NCBI RefSeq assembly: GCF_019991125.1
Contig: NZ_JAGENB010000002.1
Span: 372,001 to 436,000, forward strand
Reading direction: 5' to 3'
Origin: Phyllobacterium calauticae
GTDB lineage: Bacteria > Pseudomonadota > Alphaproteobacteria > Rhizobiales > Rhizobiaceae
Length of the DNA stretch: 64,000 nt
Positions 1 through 9,011 of this stretch are shown piece by piece. A program made the position numbers and the translations under genes. Positions within the stretch are counted from its first letter, which is position 1; each line of letters begins with the position of its first letter. The notes under the pieces are model-generated. The model searched no databases, was not told where the DNA came from, and was given only the letters and a program-made list of their open reading frames with translations.

Positions 1-643
1 CGCGACCCCGGACAAGCGGCTTGCCGCGGCGGCGCTTGAGGCGAAGATTGCCGGTTTCCATTTCTACCACGGCATTCCCGGCGGGCTGGGCGGCGCGCTG
101 CGCATGAACGCCGGTGCCAACGGGGTCGAGACGCGCGAGCGGGTGATCGAGGTGCGGGCACTCGACCGCAGGGGCAATGTGCATATCCTGTCCAACGCCG
201 ACATGGGCTATGCCTATCGCCATTGCGGCGCAGCCGGCGACCTGATCTTCACCTCCGCCTTGCTGGAAGGAACGCCCGGTGAAACCCATGCCATTCAGGC
301 GGCGATGCATGCGGTGCAGCAGCACCGCGAAACCGTGCAGCCGATCCGCGAGAAGACCGGCGGCTCGACCTTCAAGAATCCGGAAGGCACATCCGCCTGG
401 AAGGAAATCGACGCGGCGGGCGGTCGCGGCCTGATGATCGGTGGCGCACAGATGTCACCGATGCACTGCAATTTCATGATCAATACCGGCACCGCCAGCG
501 GACATGATCTGGAAACGCTCGGCGAGACGATCCGCTCGCTCGTGCTGCAAAACTCCGGCATCCATCTGCACTGGGAAATCAAGCGTCTGGGACTTTTCCG
601 TCCCGGCCAGGAAGTGCAGGAGTATATGGGGCAGCTTTTGTAG
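1..643 (+). CDS. murB: UDP-N-acetylenolpyruvoylglucosamine reductase, C-terminal part
   Basis: FAD enzyme that reduces UDP-GlcNAc-enolpyruvate to UDP-MurNAc in cytoplasmic peptidoglycan synthesis. The gene runs in from the left edge; the reading frame is open from base 2, giving 213 codons before the TAG. Visible family motifs are the FAD-site stretch [18 protein letters not shown], the catalytic serine segment [18 protein letters not shown], and the terminal [10 protein letters not shown] with the conserved glutamate. The missing part is the N-terminal FAD-binding region. It is followed by a strong hairpin, so ddlB probably has its own promoter although both belong to the division and cell-wall cluster. 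Confidence 0.96.
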   Translation, partial: ATPDKRLAAAALEAKIAGFHFYHGIPGGLGGALRMNAGANGVETRERVIEVRALDRRGNVHILSNADMGYAYRHCGAAGDLIFTSALLEGTPGETHAIQAAMHAVQQHRETVQPIREKTGGSTFKNPEGTSAWKEIDAAGGRGLMIGGAQMSPMHCNFMINTGTASGHDLETLGETIRSLVLQNSGIHLHWEIKRLGLFRPGQEVQEYMGQLL

Positions 644-668
644 CAAAAACCGAAATTTTTTTACGATG

Positions 669-700
669 AATCAGAGGCGCGTTTGCCTCTGATTTTGTTT
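669..700 (+). terminator. rho-independent terminator after murB
   Basis: Perfect 10-bp stem (arms 669-678 and 685-694, AATCAGAGGC and its complement) with a 6-base loop, running into a T-rich tail. It lies 26 bp after the murB stop and should end that transcript. Confidence 0.8.
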
Positions 701-922
701 CCGAAATCGAATCGCAAACACTTTTTTTTACGCCAAATTTCATTGTTGAATCAAAGGGGACTTGTCACGGAATCAACTCTCTGATTCTTTAGGGGCAAGC
801 GTTAACTGATTTGAGTCGGCTGATTTGGTCAGCCTCGGGTGCCTGCGGTCTCGATCGCCGGGCGTGCGGAGACTTATGTCGTTTTTCGGCTTTGATGGGG
901 ATGTGTACAAGGGGTTGCCTTC
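701..922 (+). promoter_or_regulatory. ddlB-ftsQAZ upstream region with GANTC cluster
   Basis: Non-coding 220 bp before ddlB. It holds GANTC pentamers at 709, 748, 770, 783 and 813, with one more at 668 in the murB terminator. GANTC is the CcrM methyltransferase target in alphaproteobacteria, and methylation state tunes several cell-division promoters there. AT-rich runs (721-745) are suitable for a promoter, but I cannot assign -35 and -10 boxes securely. Confidence 0.5.
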
Positions 923-1849
923 ATGGCGAAAAAGCATGTTGCGGTGCTGATGGGCGGATTTTCATCGGAGCGTCCGGTGAGTCTCTCCTCGGGCAATGCC
1001 TGCGCCGATGCTTTGGAGGCCGAGGGCTATCCGGTCACTCGCGTCGACGTGACCCGGGACATCGCCAGCGTGCTGGCAGAGCTGCGCCCCGATGTGGTGT
1101 TCAATGCGCTGCATGGTCCTTTCGGCGAGGACGGTACGATCCAGGGCATCCTCGAATATCTGGAAATTCCCTATACCCATTCCGGCGTGCTTGCGTCGGC
1201 GCTGGCCATGGACAAGGAGCAGGCGAAGACCATCGCCAGGGCTGCCGGTATTCCCGTGGCCGAAGCCAAGGTGATGAACCGTTTCGATTTCACCACGAAA
1301 CATCCGATGAAGCCGCCCTATGTGGTCAAGCCCGTCAATGAGGGGTCGAGCTTCGGTGTCGTCATCGTCAAGGAGGATCAGTCGCATCCGCCGCAGGTGA
1401 TCACCTCGGCGGAATGGAAATATGGCAACACCGTCATGGTCGAACGCTACATCCATGGGCGCGAACTGACATGCGCCGTGATGGGCGATGTGGCCATCGG
1501 GGTGTGTGAAATCATTCCCGTGGGTCATCAGTTCTACGATTATGATTCAAAATATGTTGCAGGCGGATCAAATCATGTGTGTCCGGCTAAAATTTCACTA
1601 AAAATTTACCAAAAAATACAAACACTAGCACTCAAGGTGCATCAGGCAATTGGATGTAAAGGGATTAGCCGGTCGGACTTCCGTTACGACGACCGTTTTT
1701 CCGAAGATGGCGAACTGATTTGGCTGGAGATAAACACCCAGCCGGGCATGACTCCAACATCTCTTGTACCTGATATCGCCAAAGCCGCGGGGCATACCTT
1801 CGGTGAATTGTTGAGTTGGATGGTGGAGGACGCATCGTGTTTGCGTTGA
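923..1849 (+). CDS. ddlB: D-alanine--D-alanine ligase
   Basis: ATP-grasp ligase that makes the D-Ala-D-Ala dipeptide for the peptidoglycan stem; 308 residues, normal for Ddl. Motifs seen: [15 protein letters not shown] (residues 10-24), [12 protein letters not shown] (64-75, Ddl signature) and the metal-binding EINTQPGMT (E269, N271). ATG at 923 is the natural start. The 3' end overlaps ftsQ by 13 bp, showing translational coupling within the division operon. Oddity: codons between about 1540 and 1665 are strikingly AT-rich (many AAA, ACA, CTA, TTT) compared with the GC-rich gene around them, while the protein stays Ddl-like throughout. Confidence 0.97.
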   Translation: MAKKHVAVLMGGFSSERPVSLSSGNACADALEAEGYPVTRVDVTRDIASVLAELRPDVVFNALHGPFGEDGTIQGILEYLEIPYTHSGVLASALAMDKEQAKTIARAAGIPVAEAKVMNRFDFTTKHPMKPPYVVKPVNEGSSFGVVIVKEDQSHPPQVITSAEWKYGNTVMVERYIHGRELTCAVMGDVAIGVCEIIPVGHQFYDYDSKYVAGGSNHVCPAKISLKIYQKIQTLALKVHQAIGCKGISRSDFRYDDRFSEDGELIWLEINTQPGMTPTSLVPDIAKAAGHTFGELLSWMVEDASCLR

Positions 1850-2778
1850 AGGGCAAAAAAGGACACCCCCGGGGTGTGGCGCCAGTGTCTTCGGACAGGA
1901 TGGCGGCTTTTGGCCGTTTCCGCTTCGTCCTGCCGAAATTCCTGCGCAAGCCTGTGCGCGTCTTCACCCGCATGGTCGAAGGGGAGGTTCATATCCCCAA
2001 CCATACGGGAACCCTCGGTGCTGTCGTCTTTCTGGCTCTGACCGGCGCTTACGGTGCCATTCTTGGCGGCCATGCTCCCGAGGTGGTCAAGGTAACGACA
2101 TCGACCTTCGGTTTTGCCATCGAAGACGTGAAGGTGGTCGGCAACAAGGAAACCTCCGAGATCGACGTGCTCGGCGCGCTGGGCCTCGATGGCGAGACCT
2201 CGCTGGTCGGCCTGAGTGCCGCCGATGCGCAGAAGGCCGTGGCAACCCTGCCGTGGGTTGAATCCGTCGATGTGTTCAAGGTCTATCCGAACACGATCCA
2301 GATTTCGATTCACGAGCGCTCCGCCCTGGCTGTGTGGCAGAACGGCGATGATCTCTCGATCATCGACGAGGATGGCCGCGTGATCGTTCCCTATTCGTCC
2401 GGCCGCCATTCGGCGCTGCCGCTGATCATGGGCGCGGGTGCCGACAAGCAGGCGAAAATGCTGTTCGCGCAGATTGCAGCGTTTCCGGATGTCGTATCGC
2501 AGGTCCGTGCCTATGCCCGCATCGGCGACCGGCGCTGGGATCTGATCCTGAAGAATGGCGTGACGGTGATGCTGCCGGAATTCCGTATCGATCAGGCAAT
2601 GGCCGATATCGTGAAGATGGACCGGAAGGACGGGCTGCTGTCCCGGGCGATCTCATCGGTCGACATGCGGCTTGCCGACCGGGTTGTTTTGAAGCTGACG
2701 CCAGATGCGATGGTGCAGCGCGTAGAGTTTTTGAAGGCGCGAGACAAGGCGCCTAAGCGTTCGGAGAAGCGTATATGA
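1837..2778 (+). CDS. ftsQ: cell division protein FtsQ
   Basis: Divisome scaffold protein linking cytoplasmic and periplasmic division proteins (FtsB/FtsL partner). I place the start at GTG 1837, which sits 6 bases after a GGAGGA ribosome site (1825-1830), giving 313 residues; a longer TTG start at 1816 has no such site. Order: basic cytoplasmic N-terminus, one membrane segment (about [18 protein letters not shown]), a POTRA domain ([20 protein letters not shown] onward), then the FtsQ beta domain. It overlaps ddlB by 13 bp and ftsA by 4 bp (ATGA), typical of a tightly coupled dcw operon. Confidence 0.95.
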   Translation: MFALKGKKGHPRGVAPVSSDRMAAFGRFRFVLPKFLRKPVRVFTRMVEGEVHIPNHTGTLGAVVFLALTGAYGAILGGHAPEVVKVTTSTFGFAIEDVKVVGNKETSEIDVLGALGLDGETSLVGLSAADAQKAVATLPWVESVDVFKVYPNTIQISIHERSALAVWQNGDDLSIIDEDGRVIVPYSSGRHSALPLIMGAGADKQAKMLFAQIAAFPDVVSQVRAYARIGDRRWDLILKNGVTVMLPEFRIDQAMADIVKMDRKDGLLSRAISSVDMRLADRVVLKLTPDAMVQRVEFLKARDKAPKRSEKRI

Positions 2779-4097
2779 GTATTCTGAACGGAAAGAGCAC
2801 GTCGACTGGAGCTGCTTCCGCAAAACGGACGCGGTCTTTGACGGTTCTTGACATCGGTTCAAGCAAGGTGTGCTGCATCATCGCCCGGCTGCGTCCGCGC
2901 GAGGAAAGCGCGCATCTGCCCGGCCGCACCCATCGCATCGAGGTGCTCGGCATCGGTCACCAGAAATCGCGCGGCATCAAATCAGGCGTCATCGTCAATC
3001 TCGATGCGGCCGAGCAGGCCATCCGCCTGGCTGTTGACGCGGCCGAACGCATGGCTGGCCTGACCGTCGACTCGATGATCGTCAACATTTCCGCCGGGCG
3101 CCTGAAGAGCGAAAGCTTTTCCGCCAGCATTAATCTGGGTGGCCATGAAGTCGACCAGTCCGATATCCGCCGCGTGCTGGCCGCCGGTGCCAAGCAGGCG
3201 CTGGCGACGGAACGCCACCTCGTGCATTCGCTGCCCATCGGTTATGCGCTCGATGGCGAGAAGGGTATCCGCGACCCGCTTGGGATGATCGGCGATACGC
3301 TTGGGGTCGAGATGCATGTGCTGACCGCTGATGCCGCGCCGCTGCGCAACCTCGAACTCTGCGTCAACCGCTGCCACCTTTCGGTGGAGGCGATGATTGC
3401 AACCCCTTACGCCAGCGGCCTTTCGGCGCTCGTCGATGACGAAGCGGAAATGGGCGCGGCCTGCATCGACATGGGCGGCGGCACCACGACGATTTCCGTG
3501 TTCTCCGAAGGCAAGTTCATCCATGCGGATGCCATCGCCATCGGCGGCAACCACGTGACGATGGACGTGGCGCGCGGTCTTTCCGCCCATATGGACGATG
3601 CGGAGCGATTGAAGGTCATGCACGGTTCGGCCCTGCCGAGCGCTGCCGATGACCGCGATCTCATCAGCGTCTCGCCGCTCGGCAATGACGGCCGCGACGT
3701 TCCCAACCAATATCCGCGCGCGGTGCTGACACGCATCATCCGGGCGCGCGTCGAAGAAACACTGGAATTGGCACGCGACCGCCTCAACCAGTCCGGCTAC
3801 GGCCAGATTGTCGGCAAGCGTGTTGTCCTGACAGGCGGGGCCAGCCAGTTGGCGGGTTTGCCTGAAGTGGCGCGCCGTATTCTGGCCCGCAACGTACGTA
3901 TTGGCCGTCCTCTGGGTGTGACGGGGCTTCCCGAAGCAGCCAAGGGGCCAGCTTTCTCCGCAGCGGTGGGTCTGTTGATCTATCCGCAGGTGGCAGGAAT
4001 TGAGGAGCGTTCTGTAAAGGCCGGTTCATCATCGCTGATGACGGGTACGGGTGGGCGTTTTCAGCGTATCGGCCAGTGGCTGAAAGAGAGTTTTTGA
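2775..4097 (+). CDS. ftsA: cell division protein FtsA
   Basis: Actin-like ATPase that tethers FtsZ to the membrane; 440 residues, usual length. Phosphate-binding loops are visible as LDIGSSKVCC near residue 26 and DMGGGTTTIS at 232-241. The last residues (GGRFQRIGQWLKESF) form the amphipathic membrane-targeting helix. Residues about 85-165 correspond to the SHS2/1C domain. The start codon overlaps the ftsQ stop (ATGA). A 66-bp gap separates it from ftsZ. Confidence 0.97.
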   Translation: MSILNGKSTSTGAASAKRTRSLTVLDIGSSKVCCIIARLRPREESAHLPGRTHRIEVLGIGHQKSRGIKSGVIVNLDAAEQAIRLAVDAAERMAGLTVDSMIVNISAGRLKSESFSASINLGGHEVDQSDIRRVLAAGAKQALATERHLVHSLPIGYALDGEKGIRDPLGMIGDTLGVEMHVLTADAAPLRNLELCVNRCHLSVEAMIATPYASGLSALVDDEAEMGAACIDMGGGTTTISVFSEGKFIHADAIAIGGNHVTMDVARGLSAHMDDAERLKVMHGSALPSAADDRDLISVSPLGNDGRDVPNQYPRAVLTRIIRARVEETLELARDRLNQSGYGQIVGKRVVLTGGASQLAGLPEVARRILARNVRIGRPLGVTGLPEAAKGPAFSAAVGLLIYPQVAGIEERSVKAGSSSLMTGTGGRFQRIGQWLKESF

Positions 4098-4163
4098 TCA
4101 ATCCGGGGAAACCCAAAAAAGATACCGCGGCGGCGAAGCGGTAAAGGAAAAAGGAACAAACAA

Positions 4164-5858
4164 ATGAGCATCAATCTGCAAAAGCCGGACATTACCGAGC
4201 TTAAGCCCCGGATCACCGTGTTTGGTGTTGGCGGTGGCGGTGGCAACGCGGTCAATAACATGATCAATGCCGGTTTGCGCGGTGTTGAGTTTGTTGTGGC
4301 CAATACGGATGCGCAGGCCCTGTCGCAGTCGAAGGCTGAACGTCTCATTCAGCTCGGTGCTGCAGTGACCGAAGGTCTGGGCGCCGGTTCGCAGCCGGAA
4401 GTCGGCCGCGCCGCCGCTGAAGAATGCATCGACGAAATCAACGATCACCTGCAGGGCACGCATATGTGCTTCGTCACGGCCGGCATGGGTGGCGGTACCG
4501 GTACCGGTGCTGCGCCCGTTGTTGCCCGCGCCGCCCGCGAAAAAGGCATCCTGACCGTGGGTGTCGTCACCAAGCCTTTCCATTTCGAAGGCCAGCGCCG
4601 CATGCGCACCGCCGATATGGGCATCGAGGACCTGCAGAAGAATGTCGACACACTGATCGTCATTCCGAACCAGAACCTCTTCCGCATCGCCAATGACAAG
4701 ACGACCTTTGCCGATGCCTTCGCCATGGCCGACCAGGTTCTCTACTCCGGTGTTGCCTGCATCACCGACCTGATGGTCAAGGAAGGCCTGATCAACCTCG
4801 ACTTTGCCGACGTGCGTTCGGTGATGCGCGAGATGGGCAAGGCGATGATGGGTACGGGCGAAGCATCCGGCGATGGCCGCGCCATGGCCGCTGCCGAAGC
4901 TGCCATTGCCAACCCGCTGCTCGACGAAACCTCGATGCGCGGCGCCAAGGGCCTGCTGATCTCGATCACCGGCGGGCGTGACATGACGCTGTTCGAAGTC
5001 GACGAAGCGGCAACGCGCATTCGCGAAGAAGTCGATCAGGATGCCAACATCATCCTCGGCGCGACCTTCGACGAAAGCCTCGAAGGCATCATCCGCGTTT
5101 CGGTCGTGGCAACGGGTATCGACAAGCAGCTGGGAGAGTCGGCCCCTGCGCCGATCGAATTTCGCCAGCCGATGAAGCCGATTGCCAAGCCGGTCCAGCA
5201 GCCGGCCGCACGGGTCGAGACTGTTGCTCCGCGCCCTGTCGTGCAGCAGCCGGCAGCCCGCCTTGCCGATCCGGTCGCTGACGCCATTCGCGCCGCCGAA
5301 ATGGAAATGCCGCAGCGCGCACCGCAGCCGGCCGAACAGGAATTCCGTCCGCAGAGCCGCATTTTCCAGGCACCTGCTCCGGAAGTGTTCGACGCACCGG
5401 TTGCCGCAGCACCGCAGCAGCCTGTCCACCAGCCCGCGCCCCAGCCGCAGGTTCAGATGCAGGCAGCGCCCGTCGCACAGCCCGCACCGGCACCGCGCAT
5501 GCCAAACGTGTCCGACTTCCCGCCGGTTGTTCAGGCGGAACTGAATGCACGGGATCACGGCCGTGACCAGGCATCCTATGACAGCCACGAAGACCGTGGC
5601 CCGATGGGTCTGCTCAAGCGCCTGACCGCCGGCCTGACCCGCCGCGAAGACGACACCGCACGGCTTGAACCGGCACAGCCGCGCGAACCGGCCATGCGTC
5701 CGGCAGAGCCGCGCCGCCCGCTGTCGCAGGATGCATCGATCTATGCACCGCGCCGCGGACAGCTGGACGAACAGGGCCGTGTTCAGCCCCAGTCGCGCCA
5801 GTCGTCGGAAGATGATCAGCTGGAAATCCCGGCATTCCTGCGCCGCCAGGCCAACTGA
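4164..5858 (+). CDS. ftsZ: cell division GTPase FtsZ with long linker
   Basis: Tubulin homologue that forms the Z ring; 564 residues, long but normal for Rhizobiales FtsZ1. The GTPase core covers about residues 1-320: [10 protein letters not shown] near 21-30, tubulin signature GGGTGTGA at 109-116, and T7-loop [11 protein letters not shown] near 213. Residues about 325-545 are a Pro/Gln/Ala-rich disordered linker. The last 15 residues ([15 protein letters not shown]) are the conserved peptide that binds FtsA and other partners. A GGAACAA-type ribosome site precedes the ATG. A strong terminator follows. Confidence 0.98.
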   Translation: MSINLQKPDITELKPRITVFGVGGGGGNAVNNMINAGLRGVEFVVANTDAQALSQSKAERLIQLGAAVTEGLGAGSQPEVGRAAAEECIDEINDHLQGTHMCFVTAGMGGGTGTGAAPVVARAAREKGILTVGVVTKPFHFEGQRRMRTADMGIEDLQKNVDTLIVIPNQNLFRIANDKTTFADAFAMADQVLYSGVACITDLMVKEGLINLDFADVRSVMREMGKAMMGTGEASGDGRAMAAAEAAIANPLLDETSMRGAKGLLISITGGRDMTLFEVDEAATRIREEVDQDANIILGATFDESLEGIIRVSVVATGIDKQLGESAPAPIEFRQPMKPIAKPVQQPAARVETVAPRPVVQQPAARLADPVADAIRAAEMEMPQRAPQPAEQEFRPQSRIFQAPAPEVFDAPVAAAPQQPVHQPAPQPQVQMQAAPVAQPAPAPRMPNVSDFPPVVQAELNARDHGRDQASYDSHEDRGPMGLLKRLTAGLTRREDDTARLEPAQPREPAMRPAEPRRPLSQDASIYAPRRGQLDEQGRVQPQSRQSSEDDQLEIPAFLRRQAN

Positions 5859-5886
5859 TCCGATCACGTATTGTTAAGAAATATGA

Positions 5887-5918
5887 AACCCGCCATTGTC
5901 CCAATGGCGGGTTTTTTC
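5887..5918 (+). terminator. rho-independent terminator after ftsZ
   Basis: Eleven-bp perfect stem (5887-5897 with 5903-5913), 5-base loop GTCCC, followed by six T residues. It ends the ddlB-ftsQ-ftsA-ftsZ transcript. Confidence 0.92.
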
Positions 5919-6087
5919 GTTCAAACTATTGAAAAACCTCGAAAACGACCTAGTTCTTGTCCGTGCAGGACCGTTGCGGGACTGCCGAAACCGTGATTTT
6001 GCCTGACGCCGCGTCAATTGTATCGTCCGGCGCAAAATAGCTGCGGTTCACCTTGATTCTGGCAGAACGGCACAGATTGATTTTACG

Positions 6088-7056
6088 ATGACATGGGCAG
6101 AGCAGGGCATGGGGTCTCAGTTGCGCGACTATCAAACGACCATTGCAGAGCGGGTTTCGCTGTCCGGCGTTGGCGTCCACAGCGGCGCACCCGTCACGAT
6201 GACCTTCGCGCCGTCCGCCGCCGATACGGGCATCGTCTTTCACCGGCGGGATGGCGAAGGGCGCAGCCATGCCATCAAGGCGCTGGTCTCGGAAGTCGGC
6301 ACGACGGATCTCAGCACCACGCTGGGCAAGCGGAGCGGCGCGACCGTCAGCACCGTTGAACATGTGATGGCCGCGATATCCGGGGCAGGGATCGACAATC
6401 TGATCATCGAGATCGACGCGCCGGAAGTGCCGATCGTCGACGGCACATCGGCCGCCTTCCTCGTGGCCTTCGATGAGGCGGGGCTGGTCCAGCAGACAGC
6501 CCGGCGGCGCTATATCCGCGTGCTCAAACCGTCACGCATCGAGGCCGGTGCCTCCTGGGCGGAGTTCGTCCCCCATGAGGGCACGCGCTACGAGGTGGAG
6601 ATCGATTTCGACACGCCCGTCATCGGCAGGCAGATCTTTGCCGCGGATATGAGCGAGGCGGTGTTCCGCGACGAGATTGCGTCCGCCCGCACCTTCGGGT
6701 TCATGCGCGATGTGGAAAAGCTCTGGGCTGCCGGGCTGGCGCTCGGCTCGTCACTGGATAATTCGCTTGTCATCGGCGATGACCATACGGTCATCAATCC
6801 CGGCGGCCTGCGCTTTCCCGATGAGTTCGTGCGCCACAAGACATTGGATGCCGTTGGTGATCTTGCCCTGGCAGGGGCGCCGTTCATCGGCTGCTTCCGC
6901 TCCTATCGCGGCGGCCACCGCCTGAATGCCATGGCGCTGCGGGCACTGCTGTCCGATCACTCTGCGTTCGAGATCGTCGAAACGGCGGGCATCCCGGGGC
7001 GCGGGGCGTCCCTCGTCGCTGTCCATGCACCGGTGTTTGCACCCTGGGCTGTCTAG
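6088..7056 (+). CDS. lpxC: UDP-3-O-acyl-N-acetylglucosamine deacetylase
   Basis: Zinc amidase for the committed step of lipid A synthesis; 322 residues. Metal and catalytic residues are visible: H92 in STVEHVMAA, H250 and D254 in HKTLDAVGDL, and the basic H277 in RGGHRLN. The start is uncertain: ATG 6088 gives MTWAEQGMGSQ, while an in-frame ATG at 6109 gives MGSQLRDYQTT, closer to common family N-termini; neither has a strong ribosome site. Gene order downstream of ftsZ is as in other rhizobia. It is transcribed from its own upstream region because the ftsZ terminator intervenes. Confidence 0.96.
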   Translation: MTWAEQGMGSQLRDYQTTIAERVSLSGVGVHSGAPVTMTFAPSAADTGIVFHRRDGEGRSHAIKALVSEVGTTDLSTTLGKRSGATVSTVEHVMAAISGAGIDNLIIEIDAPEVPIVDGTSAAFLVAFDEAGLVQQTARRRYIRVLKPSRIEAGASWAEFVPHEGTRYEVEIDFDTPVIGRQIFAADMSEAVFRDEIASARTFGFMRDVEKLWAAGLALGSSLDNSLVIGDDHTVINPGGLRFPDEFVRHKTLDAVGDLALAGAPFIGCFRSYRGGHRLNAMALRALLSDHSAFEIVETAGIPGRGASLVAVHAPVFAPWAV

Positions 7057-7077
7057 CCAGTCTTGCAATTGATGTCA

Positions 7078-7095
7078 TGCGTGGTTCGACACGCA
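7078..7095. repeat. dispersed palindromic repeat, copy 1
   Basis: Hairpin TGCGTG / CACGCA with loop GTTCGA, between the convergent lpxC and LysR genes. The core TGCGTGGTTCGA recurs at 12371, 17876, 31021, 37981 and 38038, always just 3' of a gene. It could act as a bidirectional terminator here. Confidence 0.7.
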
Positions 7096-7112
7096 CCACC
7101 CGTTCAATCCCT

Positions 7113-8015
7113 CTAAGCGGCCTTTGCCCCCACGGGCACTGACTCGTGCAATGCCTGCAGGATGATCGATGCCAGCCGGGCCGTGACGGGCGACGGTTCC
7201 GCATCGGCCCGGTACAGGTCCAATCCCAGATTTGGCAGCAGGGGCAGCCCGTTTGCCCCAGGCGGTATCGCCTGCACCGTTCCCGGCAAGCCGATCGGCG
7301 TGCGGATGGTGAGGCCGAGCCCCGCCGCCGTTGCGGCCCACAGGCCGCCCAGGCTTGGACTGATGAACGCCAGGCGCCAGGCGATGCCGGCGCGATCCAG
7401 CGCATTGATGGCGGCGGTGCGCAACAGGCAGGGCGCTTCGAGGGCGGCCAGCGGCAGGGGTTCGGTGCCGGACTTCTGCCAGACCATGTCGGGATTGATG
7501 GAGCCGACCCAACACATGGGAACCTCCATGACGCGTTCGCTGTTGGATAGCGGTGCGCTGTTGTTCCAGGCCAGCGCGAGGTCGAGGCGGCCGGATGCGA
7601 CGCGCTCAAGCAGCTCCGCATTGCGGGCCACGCGCGCTTCGATGCGCACCTTGGGATGGGCCCGCGCAAACTGCCCGAGAATATTGGGCAGCAGGGTTTC
7701 GCCGAAATCCTCCTGCAGGCCGAGCCGTACCCAGCCTTCCAGTTCGATGCCGTGAATGGCGCTCGCCGCTTCGTCGTTGAGGTCGAGCAGGCGCCTTGCA
7801 TAGGCGAGCATCGTCTCGCCCGCGTCGGTCAGGGCAAGGCCGCGCCCGGATTTCTGGAAGATCGGCGTTCCCGCCTGCTGCTCCAGCTTTTTCAGTTGGG
7901 CGCTGACCGCAGAGGTCGACCGGCCAAGCCTGTCGGCTGCCTTGGCAAAACTGCCAAGGTCGACGCCCGTCGTGAAGGTTCGCAGAACATCCAGGTCGAA
8001 TATGGTCCGGCGCAT
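7113..8015 (-). CDS. LysR-family transcriptional regulator
   Basis: DNA-binding regulator of 300 residues when started at the ATG whose complement is 8013-8015 (MRRTIFDLDVLRTF), which matches LysR N-termini; a start 9 codons upstream is possible. Residues 1-60 form the winged helix-turn-helix (SFAKAADRLGRSTSAVSAQLKKLEQQAG), followed by the effector-binding domain. It is divergent from the tautomerase/cupin/DUF4865 genes and separated from them by 139 bp carrying repeated motifs, so it most likely controls that cassette and itself. The inducer is unknown. Confidence 0.93.
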   Translation of the reverse strand: MRRTIFDLDVLRTFTTGVDLGSFAKAADRLGRSTSAVSAQLKKLEQQAGTPIFQKSGRGLALTDAGETMLAYARRLLDLNDEAASAIHGIELEGWVRLGLQEDFGETLLPNILGQFARAHPKVRIEARVARNAELLERVASGRLDLALAWNNSAPLSNSERVMEVPMCWVGSINPDMVWQKSGTEPLPLAALEAPCLLRTAAINALDRAGIAWRLAFISPSLGGLWAATAAGLGLTIRTPIGLPGTVQAIPPGANGLPLLPNLGLDLYRADAEPSPVTARLASIILQALHESVPVGAKAA

Positions 8016-8032
8016 ATTTATCGTCCAATTTT

Positions 8033-8075
8033 TCAGGATCATCGATCCATATATTTCTGATTATCAGGATGATTG
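8033..8075. promoter_or_regulatory. candidate LysR operator: direct repeat plus palindrome
   Basis: TCAGGATCATCG at 8033-8044 recurs as TCAGGATGATTG at 8064-8075, 31 bp apart (about three helical turns), with a short palindrome CTGAT-T-ATCAG at 8057-8067 between them. The position between divergent genes fits binding by the adjacent LysR protein. Confidence 0.5.
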
Positions 8076-8154
8076 TGCGGTGCTAGAACCATTCCGTCAA
8101 GTTCAATTGCGCTTCACACCATGTGCCGGGGCGCCAGACAAAGAGGATCGTTCC

Positions 8155-8544
8155 ATGCCGTTCGCCCGTATTTCCCTCATGCAGGGCAAGTCTGATGATT
8201 ATCTGAAAGCCGTGTCGGACAGCCTGTATCAGGCGATGATCGAGACGTTCAATGTTCCGCAGAACGATCTCTTCCAGGTCATCCACCAGCATCGCCCGAA
8301 CGAGTTCATTTTCGACCGCCATTATCTCGGCGGCCCGCGCTCCGACGACTTCATCATCTTTGCCATCACCATCGGCAAACCCCGCGATACGGCGACGAAG
8401 AAGGCGTTCTACGAGCGGCTTGTCGAGAAGCTTGCGGTTTCTCCTGGCGTGCGCCCCGAGGATGTCATGATCATCATCAGCACGTCCTCGCGCGATGAAT
8501 GGTCCTTCAGCAATGGCGGCATGCAGATGCTCGAAGTCGCCTGA
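8155..8544 (+). CDS. tautomerase family protein
   Basis: Small cytoplasmic protein of 129 residues starting MPFARIS, so processing of Met would leave the catalytic N-terminal proline that defines the tautomerase (4-oxalocrotonate tautomerase/MIF) superfamily. The length and the FDRHYLGGPRSDDF and PEDVMIIISTSSRDEWSF segments fit the longer Tautomerase_2-like group rather than the 62-residue 4-OT. The substrate cannot be read from sequence. First gene of a three-gene cassette with the cupin (32 bp gap) and DUF4865 genes, divergent from LysR. Confidence 0.88.
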   Translation: MPFARISLMQGKSDDYLKAVSDSLYQAMIETFNVPQNDLFQVIHQHRPNEFIFDRHYLGGPRSDDFIIFAITIGKPRDTATKKAFYERLVEKLAVSPGVRPEDVMIIISTSSRDEWSFSNGGMQMLEVA

Positions 8545-8576
8545 CCCGGCTTTTTCTCAGTACAGGAAATCAGTCC

Positions 8577-9011
8577 ATGAACGACATAACCACGAAACCA
8601 AAGGCCTGTCCGGCGGAAATGACAATACGGCGGGCAGGGACGGCAATCGGACGCGCGCCGGAGGGCATATCCTCCGCGCCGTTCTGGGCGGAAATGCTTT
8701 TGGAAAGCGAAAGCGAAGGTGAGAACACCGTGATGCGTGCCACCGTCGACCCTTCGGTCATCACCCATTGGCACACCCATCCGCGCGGACAGTTTCTCTA
8801 TGTCCTGTCCGGCGTCGGCGTTGCCCAGAGGGACGGCGGACCGGTTGAAGAACTGCGGGCCGGGGATTGCGTCTGGTTCGCTCCGGATGAACGCCATTGG
8901 CACGGCGCCAGCGCTGACAGCGCGTTCTCCTATGTCAGCATTCAGGCCGTGCATGACGGCAAGTCGGTGCATTGGCTTGAACCCGTCATACGACAAGGAG
9001 AACGATCATGA
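8577..9011 (+). CDS. cupin-domain protein
   Basis: Single-domain cupin of 144 residues. Motif 1 is seen as THWHTHPRGQFLYVLSGVG, with metal-ligand type histidines, and motif 2 as GDCVWFAPDERHWHG. The ATG at 8577 follows an AGGAAA site at 8563-8568. Such small cupins act as dioxygenases, isomerases or metal-dependent detoxifying enzymes; which applies here is unknown. The stop overlaps the next ATG (ATGA at 9008-9011), indicating translational coupling with the DUF4865 gene. Confidence 0.88.
   Translation: MNDITTKPKACPAEMTIRRAGTAIGRAPEGISSAPFWAEMLLESESEGENTVMRATVDPSVITHWHTHPRGQFLYVLSGVGVAQRDGGPVEELRAGDCVWFAPDERHWHGASADSAFSYVSIQAVHDGKSVHWLEPVIRQGERS

Noticed and set aside
811-1341. 176-codon plus-strand frame overlapping the start of ddlB
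   Set aside because: It is the +1/+2 shadow of ddlB; its upstream part covers the regulatory region only.
4098-5867. 589-codon open frame on the minus strand opposite ftsZ
   Set aside because: It mirrors ftsZ in the GC-rich antisense phase, has no recognisable domains, and is rich in His/Arg/Gly/Leu as expected from codon bias.
5950-6363. Minus-strand frame between ftsZ and lpxC, ending VPQRSCTDKN
   Set aside because: The part outside lpxC (5950-6087) looks slightly protein-like, but there is no start codon near it and most of the frame overlaps lpxC. A decayed short gene cannot be excluded.
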